Shown here: piece after piece, positions 7,711 to 15,147 of the stretch
Position numbering within the stretch: position 1 is the first letter of the stretch
Layout of the letters: each line of letters begins with the position of its first letter
NCBI GenBank assembly: GCA_041485385.1
Contig: JBGPJM010000020.1
Span: 1-41,457, forward strand
From: JBGPJM01 sp041485385
Lineage (GTDB): Bacteria > Planctomycetota > Phycisphaerae > Phycisphaerales > UBA1924
DNA length: 41,457 bases
Reading direction: 5' to 3'
The notes under the pieces: model-generated
What the model was told of the DNA's origin: nothing
Databases searched by the model: none
Seen by the model: the letters and a program-made list of their open reading frames with translations, nothing else
Program-made: the position numbers and the translations under genes

Positions 7711-8703
7711 GTGCCCCTGTCCGCTGCCAACGCCCCTCTGCTGCTGCTGATCCCGCTGGTCGGCCTGGCGTCGTGCGGCACGGCCCCCACGGCGGCCTCC
7801 TCCGCCCGTCCGATCACGGCCGTCGCCGCGACTGACGAAATCCCCAACCCGGCCTTCCGCACCGATATCCCCCTCGAGCTCGAGACCCGCCCGCCCCTCC
7901 TGGTCCGCGCCCGCATCAACGACGCCGAGCCCGCCTGGTTCTACGTCGACACCGGCGCCACCGGCATGGTCGTGACCCCCGAGCAGGCCGCCGCCGCGAA
8001 GATGCCCGAGCTCCCCGCCGTCTCCGTGCACGGCGCCGCCGCCTTCGAGGCCAAGTGCCGCGCCTGCCGCAGCTTCGAGCTGGGGCCGCTGCTCCTGCAC
8101 GACCTCACCTTCGTCGAGATCGACGTCGGCTTCATCGGTGACGACCCCTCCATGCCGGTCGCCGGCATCATCGGCGCCGACGTCTTCCGGCAGGCCATCG
8201 TCGAGATCGACCTGGGCACGCCCGCCGTCCGCATCCGCGACCCGCGCACCTACTCCATCGACACCCGGCGGTGGCAGCCCCTGGTCATGACCGAGCGCGG
8301 CCCCGCCGTCCGCTGCCGATTCGAGGCCGGTGGGGGGGTTGAGGGACCGCAGAAGGAAGCCGAGGGCCTGTTCGTCCTCGACACCGGCGGAAACTTCGGC
8401 ATCGGCTTCCACCAGCCCACCGTCGAGAAGCTCGGGCTGCTCAACAGCCGGCAGACCCGCCCCCAGGCCTCTCGCGGCGTCGGCGGCGTCAACTACGGGC
8501 GGCGCGGGCGCCTCGCCTGGTTCGACCTCGCCGGGAACCGGATCACCGATGCCCCGGCCGTCTTCTTCGGCCCGCGCGACGGCGTGGAGTACGACGCCGA
8601 CATGTACGGCATGATCGGCAGCCGCGTTCTCAGCCGCTTCGTCGTGGTCTTCGACTACGCCGGCAGCCGCGTCGCCTTCCTGCCGCGCCAGCAGTCGCCC
8701 TGA
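7711..8703 (+). CDS. Retropepsin-like aspartyl protease, probable lipoprotein
   Basis: 330 residues from the GTG at 7711, chosen because GGAG lies 6 nt upstream and the protein then begins with the signal MPLSAANAPLLLLIPLVGLA followed by SC, giving lipid-anchored Cys22. An earlier in-frame GTG at 7678 lacks a ribosome site. Two catalytic-type motifs are seen: FYVDTGATG (Asp80) and FVLDTGGNFG (Asp224), each followed by a hydrophobic IIGADVF or MIGSRVL block as in retropepsin/pepsin lobes. Having both DTG motifs on one chain predicts a two-lobed aspartic peptidase working outside the cytoplasm. Its substrate is unknown. It ends 240 nt before the reverse transcriptase gene, with a structured stretch between. 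Confidence 0.83.
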   Translation: MPLSAANAPLLLLIPLVGLASCGTAPTAASSARPITAVAATDEIPNPAFRTDIPLELETRPPLLVRARINDAEPAWFYVDTGATGMVVTPEQAAAAKMPELPAVSVHGAAAFEAKCRACRSFELGPLLLHDLTFVEIDVGFIGDDPSMPVAGIIGADVFRQAIVEIDLGTPAVRIRDPRTYSIDTRRWQPLVMTERGPAVRCRFEAGGGVEGPQKEAEGLFVLDTGGNFGIGFHQPTVEKLGLLNSRQTRPQASRGVGGVNYGRRGRLAWFDLAGNRITDAPAVFFGPRDGVEYDADMYGMIGSRVLSRFVVVFDYAGSRVAFLPRQQSP

Positions 8704-8734
8704 GCGGGCGGCCAGTCCACACCGCACCCTCCCC

Positions 8735-8764
8735 TTGACGCTCGCCGCGGCCCGCGTCACCATA
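8735..8764 (+). promoter_or_regulatory. Weak promoter candidate for the structured RNA and RT
   Basis: TTGACG at 8735-8740 with a poor -10 (ACCATA, 8759-8764) at 18 nt. If used, transcription would start near 8771, just before the hairpin cluster. The -10 is weak and the call is tentative. Confidence 0.25.
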
Positions 8765-8770
8765 CGCGCA

Positions 8771-8942
8771 GCCGTCTTGGTGGTGCTCAAACGCAGAGCA
8801 CAGGCCGGTGCTTCGCCGGCCGCGTCCGGCTGGACGTGCAGAGAACGAGGCGACGCCGTCGCACGGCGTGCAAGGCGGCGACGGGCGCGCGGGGCCGCAA
8901 CCCCGCGCGCCCGTCCTTTTTCCTTCCGCAGGGAACGGCGCC
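8771..8942 (+). ncRNA. Structured leader, candidate retron msr-msd RNA
   Basis: Hairpins seen in order: GGCCGG/CCGGCC (8803-8808 with 8816-8821, 7-nt loop), CGTCC/GGACG (8823-8827 with 8832-8836, GGCT loop), both enclosed by GCAC/GTGC (8798-8801 with 8836-8839); ACGCCG/CGGCGT (8853-8858 with 8864-8869); and a perfect 15-bp stem (8880-8894 with 8901-8915). Known retron RNAs have short msr hairpins, then a long msd hairpin, flanked by a1/a2 repeats, directly upstream of the RT, which is the order here. The only a1/a2 candidate I find is short (GCCGT 8771-8775 with ACGGC 8935-8939), so the boundaries are uncertain. AGC at 8797-8799 could be the branch region. The alternative is an ordinary terminator plus leader. 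Confidence 0.45.
8880..8921 (+). terminator. 15-bp GC hairpin followed by T5, in front of the RT
   Basis: Arms 8880-8894 and 8901-8915 pair perfectly around the loop CCGCAA; TTTTT follows at 8917-8921. As an intrinsic terminator it would end a transcript 22 nt before the RT start codon, acting as attenuator or ending the protease transcript. As part of a retron RNA it would be the msd stem. Sequence alone does not decide. Confidence 0.5.
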
Positions 8943-9896
8943 ATGGGCCTCTTCGATTTTCTCCGCGGCAGGAAGAAGGAGCCGGCGAACCCATTCGCTC
9001 CCCCCCTCCCTGTACGCACCGGCGCGCCCGCCTCGCCGCGCGCGGATGGCGCCGGCAAATCCGCGACGGAACTCGCCCGCCGCCTCGGCATGACCGAGCC
9101 CCAGCTGCGCGCCATCAAGGTCGCCTACACCCCGTTCGACATCCCCAAACGCTCCGGCAGGCGCCGGCGGATCCTCGCCCCCTCACCCGAGCTCAAGAAC
9201 GTCCAGCGCACCATCCTCCGGCGCATCCTCCCTCGCCTGAGGGCCCACCCCGCCGTCACCGGTTTCGAGCGCGGCCACTCCATCGTCACCAACGCCCTCC
9301 ACCACGCCCGCCAGGCCGTCGTCGTCCGTATCGACCTGGTCGAGTTCTTCCCCTCCACCAGCGCCAGGCGCATCCGCGCCTACTTCGCGCGCATCGGTTG
9401 GGACCCGGCGGCCGCGGAGCTGCTCACCAATCTGTGCACCTTCGACAAGGGCCTGCCGCAGGGTGCCCCAACGAGCCCACGTCTCTCCAACCTGGTGAAC
9501 TGGGAGCTGGACACCCGCCTTGAGCATCTGGCCGACCGCTTCGGCGCCCGCTACACCCGCTACGCCGACGATCTGACATTCTCCTTCGAGACCGACGACA
9601 CCATCGCCGTGCACACGCTGATCGGGCGCGCCAAGTTGGTGGTCGAATCGTGCGGCTACCGCATGCACATGAAGCGCAAGCTCCACATCCGCCGGCGCCA
9701 CCAGCGCCAGGAGGTCACCGGCCTGGTGGTGAACGATGGGCCGCGTCTGCCGCGCCAGACCCGGCGCTGGCTCCGCGCCGTCGAGCACCGAACCAGGACC
9801 GGCGGGCAGACCACGCTCACCCCCGCCCAGCTCGCCGGCTGGCGCGCCCTGGTACACATGGTGCAGACCCAGTCGCAGCCCAAGCCGCCCGATTGA
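8943..9896 (+). CDS. Retron-type reverse transcriptase
   Basis: 317 residues. RT motifs in order: YTPFDIPKRSGRRRRILAP (62-80), the retron-specific NAxxH block SIVTNALHH (113-121), catalytic Asp131 in RIDLVEFFPS, GLPQGAPTSPRLSNL (170-184), the YADD box YTRYADDLTFS (204-214), and the retron VTG motif QEVTGLVVND (256-265). NAxxH plus VTG are hallmarks of retron RTs that recognise their own msr-msd RNA, as against group II intron RTs; there is no maturase or endonuclease domain. The first 60 residues, starting MGLFDFLRGRKK, are basic and Pro-rich and are not part of the RT fold. ATG 8943 is chosen over upstream starts because AGGG lies 9 nt before it and the retron N-terminus begins after it. Neighbours are a lipoprotein protease and lepA; no known retron effector is adjacent. 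Confidence 0.88.
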   Translation: MGLFDFLRGRKKEPANPFAPPLPVRTGAPASPRADGAGKSATELARRLGMTEPQLRAIKVAYTPFDIPKRSGRRRRILAPSPELKNVQRTILRRILPRLRAHPAVTGFERGHSIVTNALHHARQAVVVRIDLVEFFPSTSARRIRAYFARIGWDPAAAELLTNLCTFDKGLPQGAPTSPRLSNLVNWELDTRLEHLADRFGARYTRYADDLTFSFETDDTIAVHTLIGRAKLVVESCGYRMHMKRKLHIRRRHQRQEVTGLVVNDGPRLPRQTRRWLRAVEHRTRTGGQTTLTPAQLAGWRALVHMVQTQSQPKPPD

Positions 9897-9929
9897 CGCC
9901 GCCCGCCCGGATCTCCCGAACCCCGCCCC

Positions 9930-9935
9930 TACCAT
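9930..9935 (+). promoter_or_regulatory. -10 element close to the lepA start
   Basis: TACCAT, 9 nt before the lepA ATG with no Shine-Dalgarno between, which would give a leader of only a few nucleotides. No -35 consensus is seen. Confidence 0.35.
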
Positions 9936-9944
9936 TCCCCCGCA

Positions 9945-11957
9945 ATGGCCGAACCGAGCTCCCAGAACATCCCCGCGTCGAACATCCGCAACTTCTCCAT
10001 CATCGCGCACATCGACCACGGCAAGTCCACACTCGCCGACCGCCTCCTCCAGGCCACCAACGCCGTCTCCGCGCGCGAGGCCAAGGAGCAGATCCTCGAC
10101 TCCATGGACATCGAGCGCGAACGCGGCATCACCATCAAGGCCTCCGCCGTCACCGTCCTCCACCACCACACCCCCGGCGAGAAAACCGACGAGCTCGAGT
10201 TCGACAGCGCCACCGGCGACTCCCAGGGTGCCGGCGGCGAGGCCATCCAGACCCACGGCTCGCAGCTCTACATGCTCAACTTCATCGACACCCCCGGGCA
10301 CGTCGATTTCAACTACGAGGTCAGCCGCGCCCTCAAGGCCTGCGAGGGCGCCATCCTCGTCGTCGACGCCACCCAGGGCGTCCAGGCCCAGACCGTCGTC
10401 AACGCCTACCTCGCCATCAACGAGGACCTGGAGATCGTCCCCGTCATCAACAAGATCGACCTCCCCTCGGCCCGCCCCGACGAGGTCGCCATGGAGCTCG
10501 AGCAGGTCCTGGGCCTCCCGGCCGAGGACTGCCTCTACGTCTCCGCCAAGACCGGCCAGGGCATCAAGGAACTCCTCGCCGCCATCTGCGACAAGTTCCC
10601 CCCGCCGCGAGAGCCCATCATCCCCCAGACCCGCGCCCTCATCTTCGACGCCGTCTACGACGACTACCGCGGCGTCATCACCTACGTCCGTCTCATGGAT
10701 GGCGCCCTCACCGTCGGCGACAAGATCCGCATGATGGGCACAGGCCGCACCTTCCAGATCTCCGAGCTGGGCAAGGCCACCCCCAAGCCCGTCCGCGTGC
10801 ACAAGCTCTCCCACGGCGAGACCGGCTACGTCGTCGCGGCCATCCGCACCCTCGCCGACGTCCGCATCGGCGACACCGTCACCCTCGACAAGGACCCCGC
10901 CGCCGAGGCCCTCCCCGGCTACAAGCCCCCCATGCAGATGGTCTTCTGCGACTTCTACCCGGCCACGACCGAGGACCAGAAGGGCAACGACTTCGAGGAG
11001 CTCCGCGAGGCGATGGAGAAGCTCTCCCTCAACGACTCCAGCTTCACGTACATGCCCGTGCACTCCGACGCGCTGGGCTTCGGCTTCCGCTGCGGCTTCC
11101 TGGGCCTGCTGCACATGGACATCGTGCAGGAACGCCTGGAGCGCGAGGGGCACGTCCAGATCATCCAGACCGCCCCCACCGTCTCCTACGAGGTCGTCCT
11201 CCGCGGCGCCCGCGGCACCGGCCAGACCCAGACCATCACGAGCGCGGGCGGCAAGGCCATCGAGCCCAAGCGCATCGAGAACGGCCACCCCGTCATCGAG
11301 GTCCACAACCCCGCCGACCTCCCCGACGCCGGCGTCATCGAGGAGATCCGCGAGCCCGTCTGCAAGGTCGACATCATCCTCCCCAAGCAGTACATCGGCG
11401 ACATCATGAAGCTCTGCATGGACCGCCGCGGCCTCTACAAGGGCCAGTCCTACATCTCCGACACGCGCGACATGCTCACCTTCGAGATCCCCCTCGCCGA
11501 GATCATCTACGACTTCTACGACAAGCTCAAGGGCATCACCAGCGGCTACGGCACCATGGACTACGAGCTCGTCCGCGACGGCGGCGGCTACCGCCCCGAC
11601 CGCCTCGTCAAGCTCGACATCCTCGTCAACGGCGAGCCCGTCGAGGCCCTCTCCATCATCGTCCACCGCGACAAGGCCGAGTACCGCGGCCGCCTCCTCT
11701 GCACCAAGCTCCGCGAGCAGATCCCCCGCCACCAGTTCGAGATCCCCGTCCAGGCCGCCATCGGCGGCAAGGTCATCGCCCGCGAGACCATCAAGGCCTT
11801 CCGCAAGAACGTCACCGCCAAGTGCTACGGCGGCGACGTCTCCCGCAAGCGCAAGCTCCTGGAGAAACAGAAGGAAGGCAAGAAGCGCATGAAGTCCATC
11901 GGCAGCGTCGAGATCCCCCAGGAAGCGTTCATGGCCGTGCTGGACCAGGGGGAGTGA
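9945..11957 (+). CDS. lepA: Elongation factor 4 (LepA), ribosome back-translocating GTPase
   Basis: 670 residues. G1 is AHIDHGKST (21-29), G2 region RERGITIKA (58-66), G3 DTPGH (115-119) and G4 NKID (about 169-172). It ends with the LepA-specific tail region MKSIGSVEIPQEAF. LepA acts on stalled or misassembled ribosomes in the cytoplasm and at the membrane. It is about 70 residues longer than E. coli LepA because of two insertions: one of about 35 residues between G2 and G3 (72-106), and one of about 28 residues, rich in Gly/Thr, at about 418-447 after YEVVLRGARG. The 3' end overlaps the convergent beta-lactamase-like gene by 29 bp. No ribosome site is visible before the ATG. Confidence 0.96.
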   Translation: MAEPSSQNIPASNIRNFSIIAHIDHGKSTLADRLLQATNAVSAREAKEQILDSMDIERERGITIKASAVTVLHHHTPGEKTDELEFDSATGDSQGAGGEAIQTHGSQLYMLNFIDTPGHVDFNYEVSRALKACEGAILVVDATQGVQAQTVVNAYLAINEDLEIVPVINKIDLPSARPDEVAMELEQVLGLPAEDCLYVSAKTGQGIKELLAAICDKFPPPREPIIPQTRALIFDAVYDDYRGVITYVRLMDGALTVGDKIRMMGTGRTFQISELGKATPKPVRVHKLSHGETGYVVAAIRTLADVRIGDTVTLDKDPAAEALPGYKPPMQMVFCDFYPATTEDQKGNDFEELREAMEKLSLNDSSFTYMPVHSDALGFGFRCGFLGLLHMDIVQERLEREGHVQIIQTAPTVSYEVVLRGARGTGQTQTITSAGGKAIEPKRIENGHPVIEVHNPADLPDAGVIEEIREPVCKVDIILPKQYIGDIMKLCMDRRGLYKGQSYISDTRDMLTFEIPLAEIIYDFYDKLKGITSGYGTMDYELVRDGGGYRPDRLVKLDILVNGEPVEALSIIVHRDKAEYRGRLLCTKLREQIPRHQFEIPVQAAIGGKVIARETIKAFRKNVTAKCYGGDVSRKRKLLEKQKEGKKRMKSIGSVEIPQEAFMAVLDQGE

Positions 11958-13137
11958 TGCCCGCCTTCACCGCCGCCACCACCCGCTTCAGAAACTCCCC
12001 CTGCGCATCCCCGCCGCCGTGCCAGCGCCACACCACCACCAGGTCGTCCTCCGGGTCGATCCAGATCGTGTTCGACCCCGCCCCGATCGCCGCGAAGCTG
12101 CTCCGCGGCACCCCAGGCCACCGCCCCTCCGTGTTCAGCCACCACAGGTACCCATACCCCGGGCTCACCCCCTGCTGGCGCGTCGCCTTGCGGATCCACG
12201 CCTCCGAGATGATCCGCCGCCCGTTCCACTCGCCGCGCCGCAGGATCAACAGGCCGAACCTCGCGTGGTCCAGCGTGCTCATCCACAGCCCGCCCCCCCA
12301 GCGCGTCCCGCCGCTCACCGACCTCATCCGCTTCCCATCAACCTCCACCTCCGAGTTGTCGTACCCGTGGTACACCCACGTGCCCGAGGCGCCGATCGGG
12401 TCCATGATCTCGCTCCTCAGCACCTCCGGCAGCGGGCGCTTCCACAGCCTCAGCAGCGACAGCGACATCCGGTTCACCCGCACATCGTTGTACTCATAGA
12501 ACGTCCCCGGCTCGTGCAACTCCCGCGGCTTCCGCTCCTCCCTCCCGAAAGCCTCCTTGCCCACAAACGTGCTCGACTTCCCGAACATCTCACCGTCCCA
12601 CTCGCTGGTCTGCGTGGCGTGGTGCTGCCACGTGACCTTGGCGTTGTGCGCCGAGTCGTACCCGCCGTCGTGGATGGACTCCCGCACCGGGTCCTGCACG
12701 CTCCGGATCAGGCCGCGGTCGATCGTGAGGCCCAGCAGCGTCGAGAGGTAGCTCTTGGCGACGCTGTACGTCGGATCAACCGCCGCCGTATCCCCGAACT
12801 CCGCGACGATGTACCCGTGCCGGACGATCACGCCGTTCACCGCCGCGCGCGTCTTCGGTATGGGCCCCAGCAGCTTGCCGAAGATTTCCTCCTGGGTGGA
12901 AAAATCCCGCGGCATATCCGTCTCGTGCGCCTGCCCCCACGCGACCGCCTCGGCCACAAGCGCCCCGTCCATCCCCACCTCGGCCGGCGCCCGCCGTTCC
13001 CACCGATCCCGCGCCGGCCAATACACGCCCGGCGCGACGCCCGCCGGCTGGCCCGACGACACGGACTCCACGGGCGCAGTGCATGCCCCGGCAACGACCA
13101 GCACCGCCGCGGCAAGAACAATCCGGATGAGCTTCAT
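11929..13137 (-). CDS. Class C beta-lactamase-like serine hydrolase, lipoprotein
   Basis: 402 residues starting at MKLIRIVLAAAVLVVAGAC, a type II signal with Cys19. The beta-lactamase/transpeptidase-like catalytic Ser-x-x-Lys is SVAK (125-128) in PTYSVAKSYLSTLLG; the Tyr-x-Asn motif is YEYNDV (about 219). The third motif (usually HxG or KTG) is FAAIGAGSN near the C-terminus. Relatives include esterases, D-aminopeptidases and penicillin-binding-like proteins as well as AmpC, so beta-lactam resistance should not be assumed. Another in-frame ATG lies 12 nt upstream (13149), 11 nt after TAGCAT; I prefer 13137, which has GGGG nearby and a better signal. It overlaps lepA by 29 bp. Confidence 0.87.
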   Translation of the reverse strand: MKLIRIVLAAAVLVVAGACTAPVESVSSGQPAGVAPGVYWPARDRWERRAPAEVGMDGALVAEAVAWGQAHETDMPRDFSTQEEIFGKLLGPIPKTRAAVNGVIVRHGYIVAEFGDTAAVDPTYSVAKSYLSTLLGLTIDRGLIRSVQDPVRESIHDGGYDSAHNAKVTWQHHATQTSEWDGEMFGKSSTFVGKEAFGREERKPRELHEPGTFYEYNDVRVNRMSLSLLRLWKRPLPEVLRSEIMDPIGASGTWVYHGYDNSEVEVDGKRMRSVSGGTRWGGGLWMSTLDHARFGLLILRRGEWNGRRIISEAWIRKATRQQGVSPGYGYLWWLNTEGRWPGVPRSSFAAIGAGSNTIWIDPEDDLVVVWRWHGGGDAQGEFLKRVVAAVKAGITPPGPARP

Positions 13138-13225
13138 TGCAATCCCCATGGCGTTGACCCATGCTACCGCAGCCGCCCGTGACGCCCCGCCCCCGCCCCG
13201 CGCGGCGACCCGCCCGCCGCGGCAT

Positions 13226-13231
13226 TATCCT
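13226..13231 (+). promoter_or_regulatory. -10 element for a leaderless dehydrogenase mRNA
   Basis: TATCCT, exactly 6 nt (CTCCCC) before the ATG at 13238, with no Shine-Dalgarno. The expected start site falls on the start codon. Confidence 0.5.
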
Positions 13232-13237
13232 CTCCCC

Positions 13238-14482
13238 ATGCGCCCACTCTTTCTCCCCCGCATCACCGTCGCCCTGCTGACCACCCTCGCCCTCCTCTCA
13301 GCATTCCAGGGCGCATGCACCAACACACCGCCCGGTCCCACCACTGCATCCACCGGTGCGGGATCAGTCCCGCCCGCGGCCACCTCCCAGCCCCACGCCC
13401 TCCAGCCCGACTCCCCCGAATCCATCGGCTCACTCCGCAACGCCCGCGTCGCCTACCCAATGCCCGGCGGCCAGCGCCCCACCGTCACCTTCCTCGCCGG
13501 CAACCTCTCCCCCCAGCAGCTCGCCGAGCTGCACACCATCGCCCCCAACCTCCGCATCATCTCCGGGCTCACCCCGCAGCAGGCGATCACGCACGCCGGG
13601 GAGGCGACGGGCATCGACGCGCGCTTCGCCACCCCCGCCCTGCTCGACCAGGCCGTGAACCTGGTGTGGGTGCAGGCGATGAGCGCCGGCGTCGAGCACC
13701 TCCTCAGCGACGACCAGCTCTCCAAGAGCGACCGCATCGACATCACCAACATGCGCGCTGTGCACGGCCCGGCCATCGCCGACCACGCCTTCGCCATGCT
13801 CCTCACCCTCACCCGCAACATGCGCGAGCACGCCGAGAACCAGGCCCAGGGCCACTGGTCCCGGGACGGCGGTGCGGGCGGTGGGGGGGGTGGGGGGGAC
13901 GACAAGGCGCTCAAGCCCATCGCCCTCCAGGGCCGCACCATGCTCGTCGTCGGCCTCGGCGGCATCGGCACCGAGATCGCCCAGCGCGCCAAGGGCTTCG
14001 GCATGCGCATCACCGCCATCCGCCGCTCCGACACCCCGTCCCCCGCGTACGTCGAGCGCACCGGCCACGCCGAGGACCTCCCTGCCATGCTCCCCGAGGC
14101 CGATGTCGTCGCCATCTGCCTCCCGCTCACCCCCGAGACCCAGGGCCTCTTCGGCCCCGAGGCCTTCGCCGCCATGAAGCCCGGCGCCTACCTCATCAAC
14201 ATCTCCCGCGGCCAGATCGTCGACACCCAGGCCCTCCTCGCCGCGCTGGACTCGCGGGGGGGCGGGCGCCTCGCCGGCGCCGGCCTCGACGTCACCGACC
14301 CCGAGCCGCTCCCCGATGGCCACCCGCTCTGGAAGCATCCCCACGTCGTCATTACGCCGCACGTGGCCTCCGACGCCGAGCTGACCGAGGAGCGCCGCTG
14401 GACGATCCTGCGCGAGAACCTCCGGCGCTTCGCCGCGGGGGAGCCGCTGCTCAACGTCGTGGACAAAAGGGCGGGGTATTGA
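13238..14482 (+). CDS. D-isomer 2-hydroxyacid dehydrogenase with an N-terminal export signal
   Basis: 414 residues. The Rossmann motif is VVGLGGIGTEIAQRAKGFGM (about 236-255). Catalytic residues are Arg in LINISRGQIVD, Glu in DVTDPEPLPDGHPLW and His in VVITPHVASD, complete for this family. After the second strand comes AIRRS rather than an Asp, which favours NADP(H). Unusually, the enzyme begins with MRPLFLPRITVALLTTLALL then SAFQGACTNT, a signal or lipoprotein-like signal (the -3 position is Gln, so the lipobox is weak), and a Pro/Ser/Ala linker before the catalytic domain. A Gly-rich loop of about 12 residues is encoded by G8 and G7 tracts (13883-13898). The start is fixed by the TATCCT box. 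Substrate unknown; an exported nicotinamide-dependent enzyme is odd. Confidence 0.88.
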   Translation: MRPLFLPRITVALLTTLALLSAFQGACTNTPPGPTTASTGAGSVPPAATSQPHALQPDSPESIGSLRNARVAYPMPGGQRPTVTFLAGNLSPQQLAELHTIAPNLRIISGLTPQQAITHAGEATGIDARFATPALLDQAVNLVWVQAMSAGVEHLLSDDQLSKSDRIDITNMRAVHGPAIADHAFAMLLTLTRNMREHAENQAQGHWSRDGGAGGGGGGGDDKALKPIALQGRTMLVVGLGGIGTEIAQRAKGFGMRITAIRRSDTPSPAYVERTGHAEDLPAMLPEADVVAICLPLTPETQGLFGPEAFAAMKPGAYLINISRGQIVDTQALLAALDSRGGGRLAGAGLDVTDPEPLPDGHPLWKHPHVVITPHVASDAELTEERRWTILRENLRRFAAGEPLLNVVDKRAGY

Positions 14483-14505
14483 GGGATCAGACAGGCTTCG
14501 CCGGT

Positions 14506-14525
14506 CGAATATCTGGCGATATTCG
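14506..14525. promoter_or_regulatory. 8-bp palindrome between the dehydrogenase and HicAB operon
   Basis: CGAATATC-TGGC-GATATTCG is a perfect inverted repeat with a 4-nt centre, 27 nt before the -35 of the HicAB promoter. It lacks a T tract, so it may be a regulator site or a weak terminator for the gene ending at 14482. Confidence 0.45.
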
Positions 14526-14551
14526 CAACGATCTGAGCAATGTCTGTTAGA

Positions 14552-14580
14552 TTGATCTAGACCAGATCACGGCCTATGCT
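14552..14580 (+). promoter_or_regulatory. Promoter with palindromic operator of the HicAB operon
   Basis: TTGATC (-35, 14552-14557), a 17-nt spacer and TATGCT (-10, 14575-14580), then 6 nt to the ATG at 14587, so the mRNA should be leaderless. TGATCT-AGACC-AGATCA (14553-14569) is a perfect 6-bp inverted repeat overlapping the -35 and filling most of the spacer. A bound dimer would block RNA polymerase, as expected for toxin-antitoxin autoregulation. Confidence 0.65.
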
Positions 14581-14586
14581 CCGGGC

Positions 14587-15147
14587 ATGGCTACAGACTA
14601 CGCCGTTGCCGACCTTCTGGCCTTTCTCGAATTCGCGGGAAACAAGGGGCTTGTCAACCCTGCTACTGCGCGCCCGTGGAAGAGCAGTGCCGCTCGTGTC
14701 CTGGGTAGCTTGGACGCTCAGGAGCAGACCGACGTCCGCAACATCGACGTGCCCTTGGCGATCCGGAGGTTCGGAAATCTGAATCCGGATGTGTCGCCTC
14801 AATCCCTTCGTGATTACAAGGGCCGGATCGACCGTGCGATCGAAATTTTTGTTCAGTACCGGACCGATCCGGTTTCATTCAAGGGAGTGCCTCAGCGGCA
14901 GCGGCGCACGGCTGCCATTCCGGATGATGCCGAGGCCCGGGAGCGGCCGAAAACGGACACCCGCCATAGTTCGCAGTCTGCGGCAGCGCAGGCGATGGCA
15001 GGCCCTCAACTCGGTCTGTCTTACCCGTTCCCCTTGCGGAGCGGCATCACCGTCCAGATCAGCAATCTTCCTCGCGACTTCAAGTTGATCGAGGCCGAGC
15101 GACTGTCGGCCTTCCTACGGGCTCTGACTGAGGACTACAAACCGTGA
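14587..15147 (+). CDS. Unknown protein leading the HicA/HicB operon
   Basis: 186 residues in three parts. Residues about 1-98 are helical, with PQSLRDYKGRIDRAIEIF, and resemble the SAM-like N-terminal (core-binding) domain of tyrosine recombinases; the catalytic domain of a recombinase is absent. Residues about 99-145 are a disordered Arg/Gln/Ala linker. The C-terminal 40 residues (LRSGITVQISNLPRDFKLIE, then AERLSAFLRAL) form a small strand-helix unit. Its TGA overlaps the GTG of the next gene by 4 nt, so translation is coupled to the HicA-like toxin. I do not know its function; since the HicB-like protein lacks a visible DNA-binding part, this protein could supply operator binding (inference). 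GC content is clearly lower than in neighbours, which points to transfer. Confidence 0.78.
   Translation: MATDYAVADLLAFLEFAGNKGLVNPATARPWKSSAARVLGSLDAQEQTDVRNIDVPLAIRRFGNLNPDVSPQSLRDYKGRIDRAIEIFVQYRTDPVSFKGVPQRQRRTAAIPDDAEARERPKTDTRHSSQSAAAQAMAGPQLGLSYPFPLRSGITVQISNLPRDFKLIEAERLSAFLRALTEDYKP

Noticed and set aside
8808..8942. Upstream start for the reverse transcriptase
   Set aside because: The added residues come from the hairpin region and have no ribosome site; ATG 8943 with AGGG fits better.
7012..8994. 660-codon minus-strand open frame
   Set aside because: Runs across three well supported plus-strand genes and has no recognisable motif.
9183..11732. 849-codon open frame antisense to the RT and lepA
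   Set aside because: A by-product of high GC; the translation is an Asp/Glu/Gly/Val-rich mirror of the lepA codons, with no domain.
12755..13237. N-terminal extension of the dehydrogenase frame
   Set aside because: It is antisense to the beta-lactamase-like gene; the signal sequence and promoter box mark 13238.
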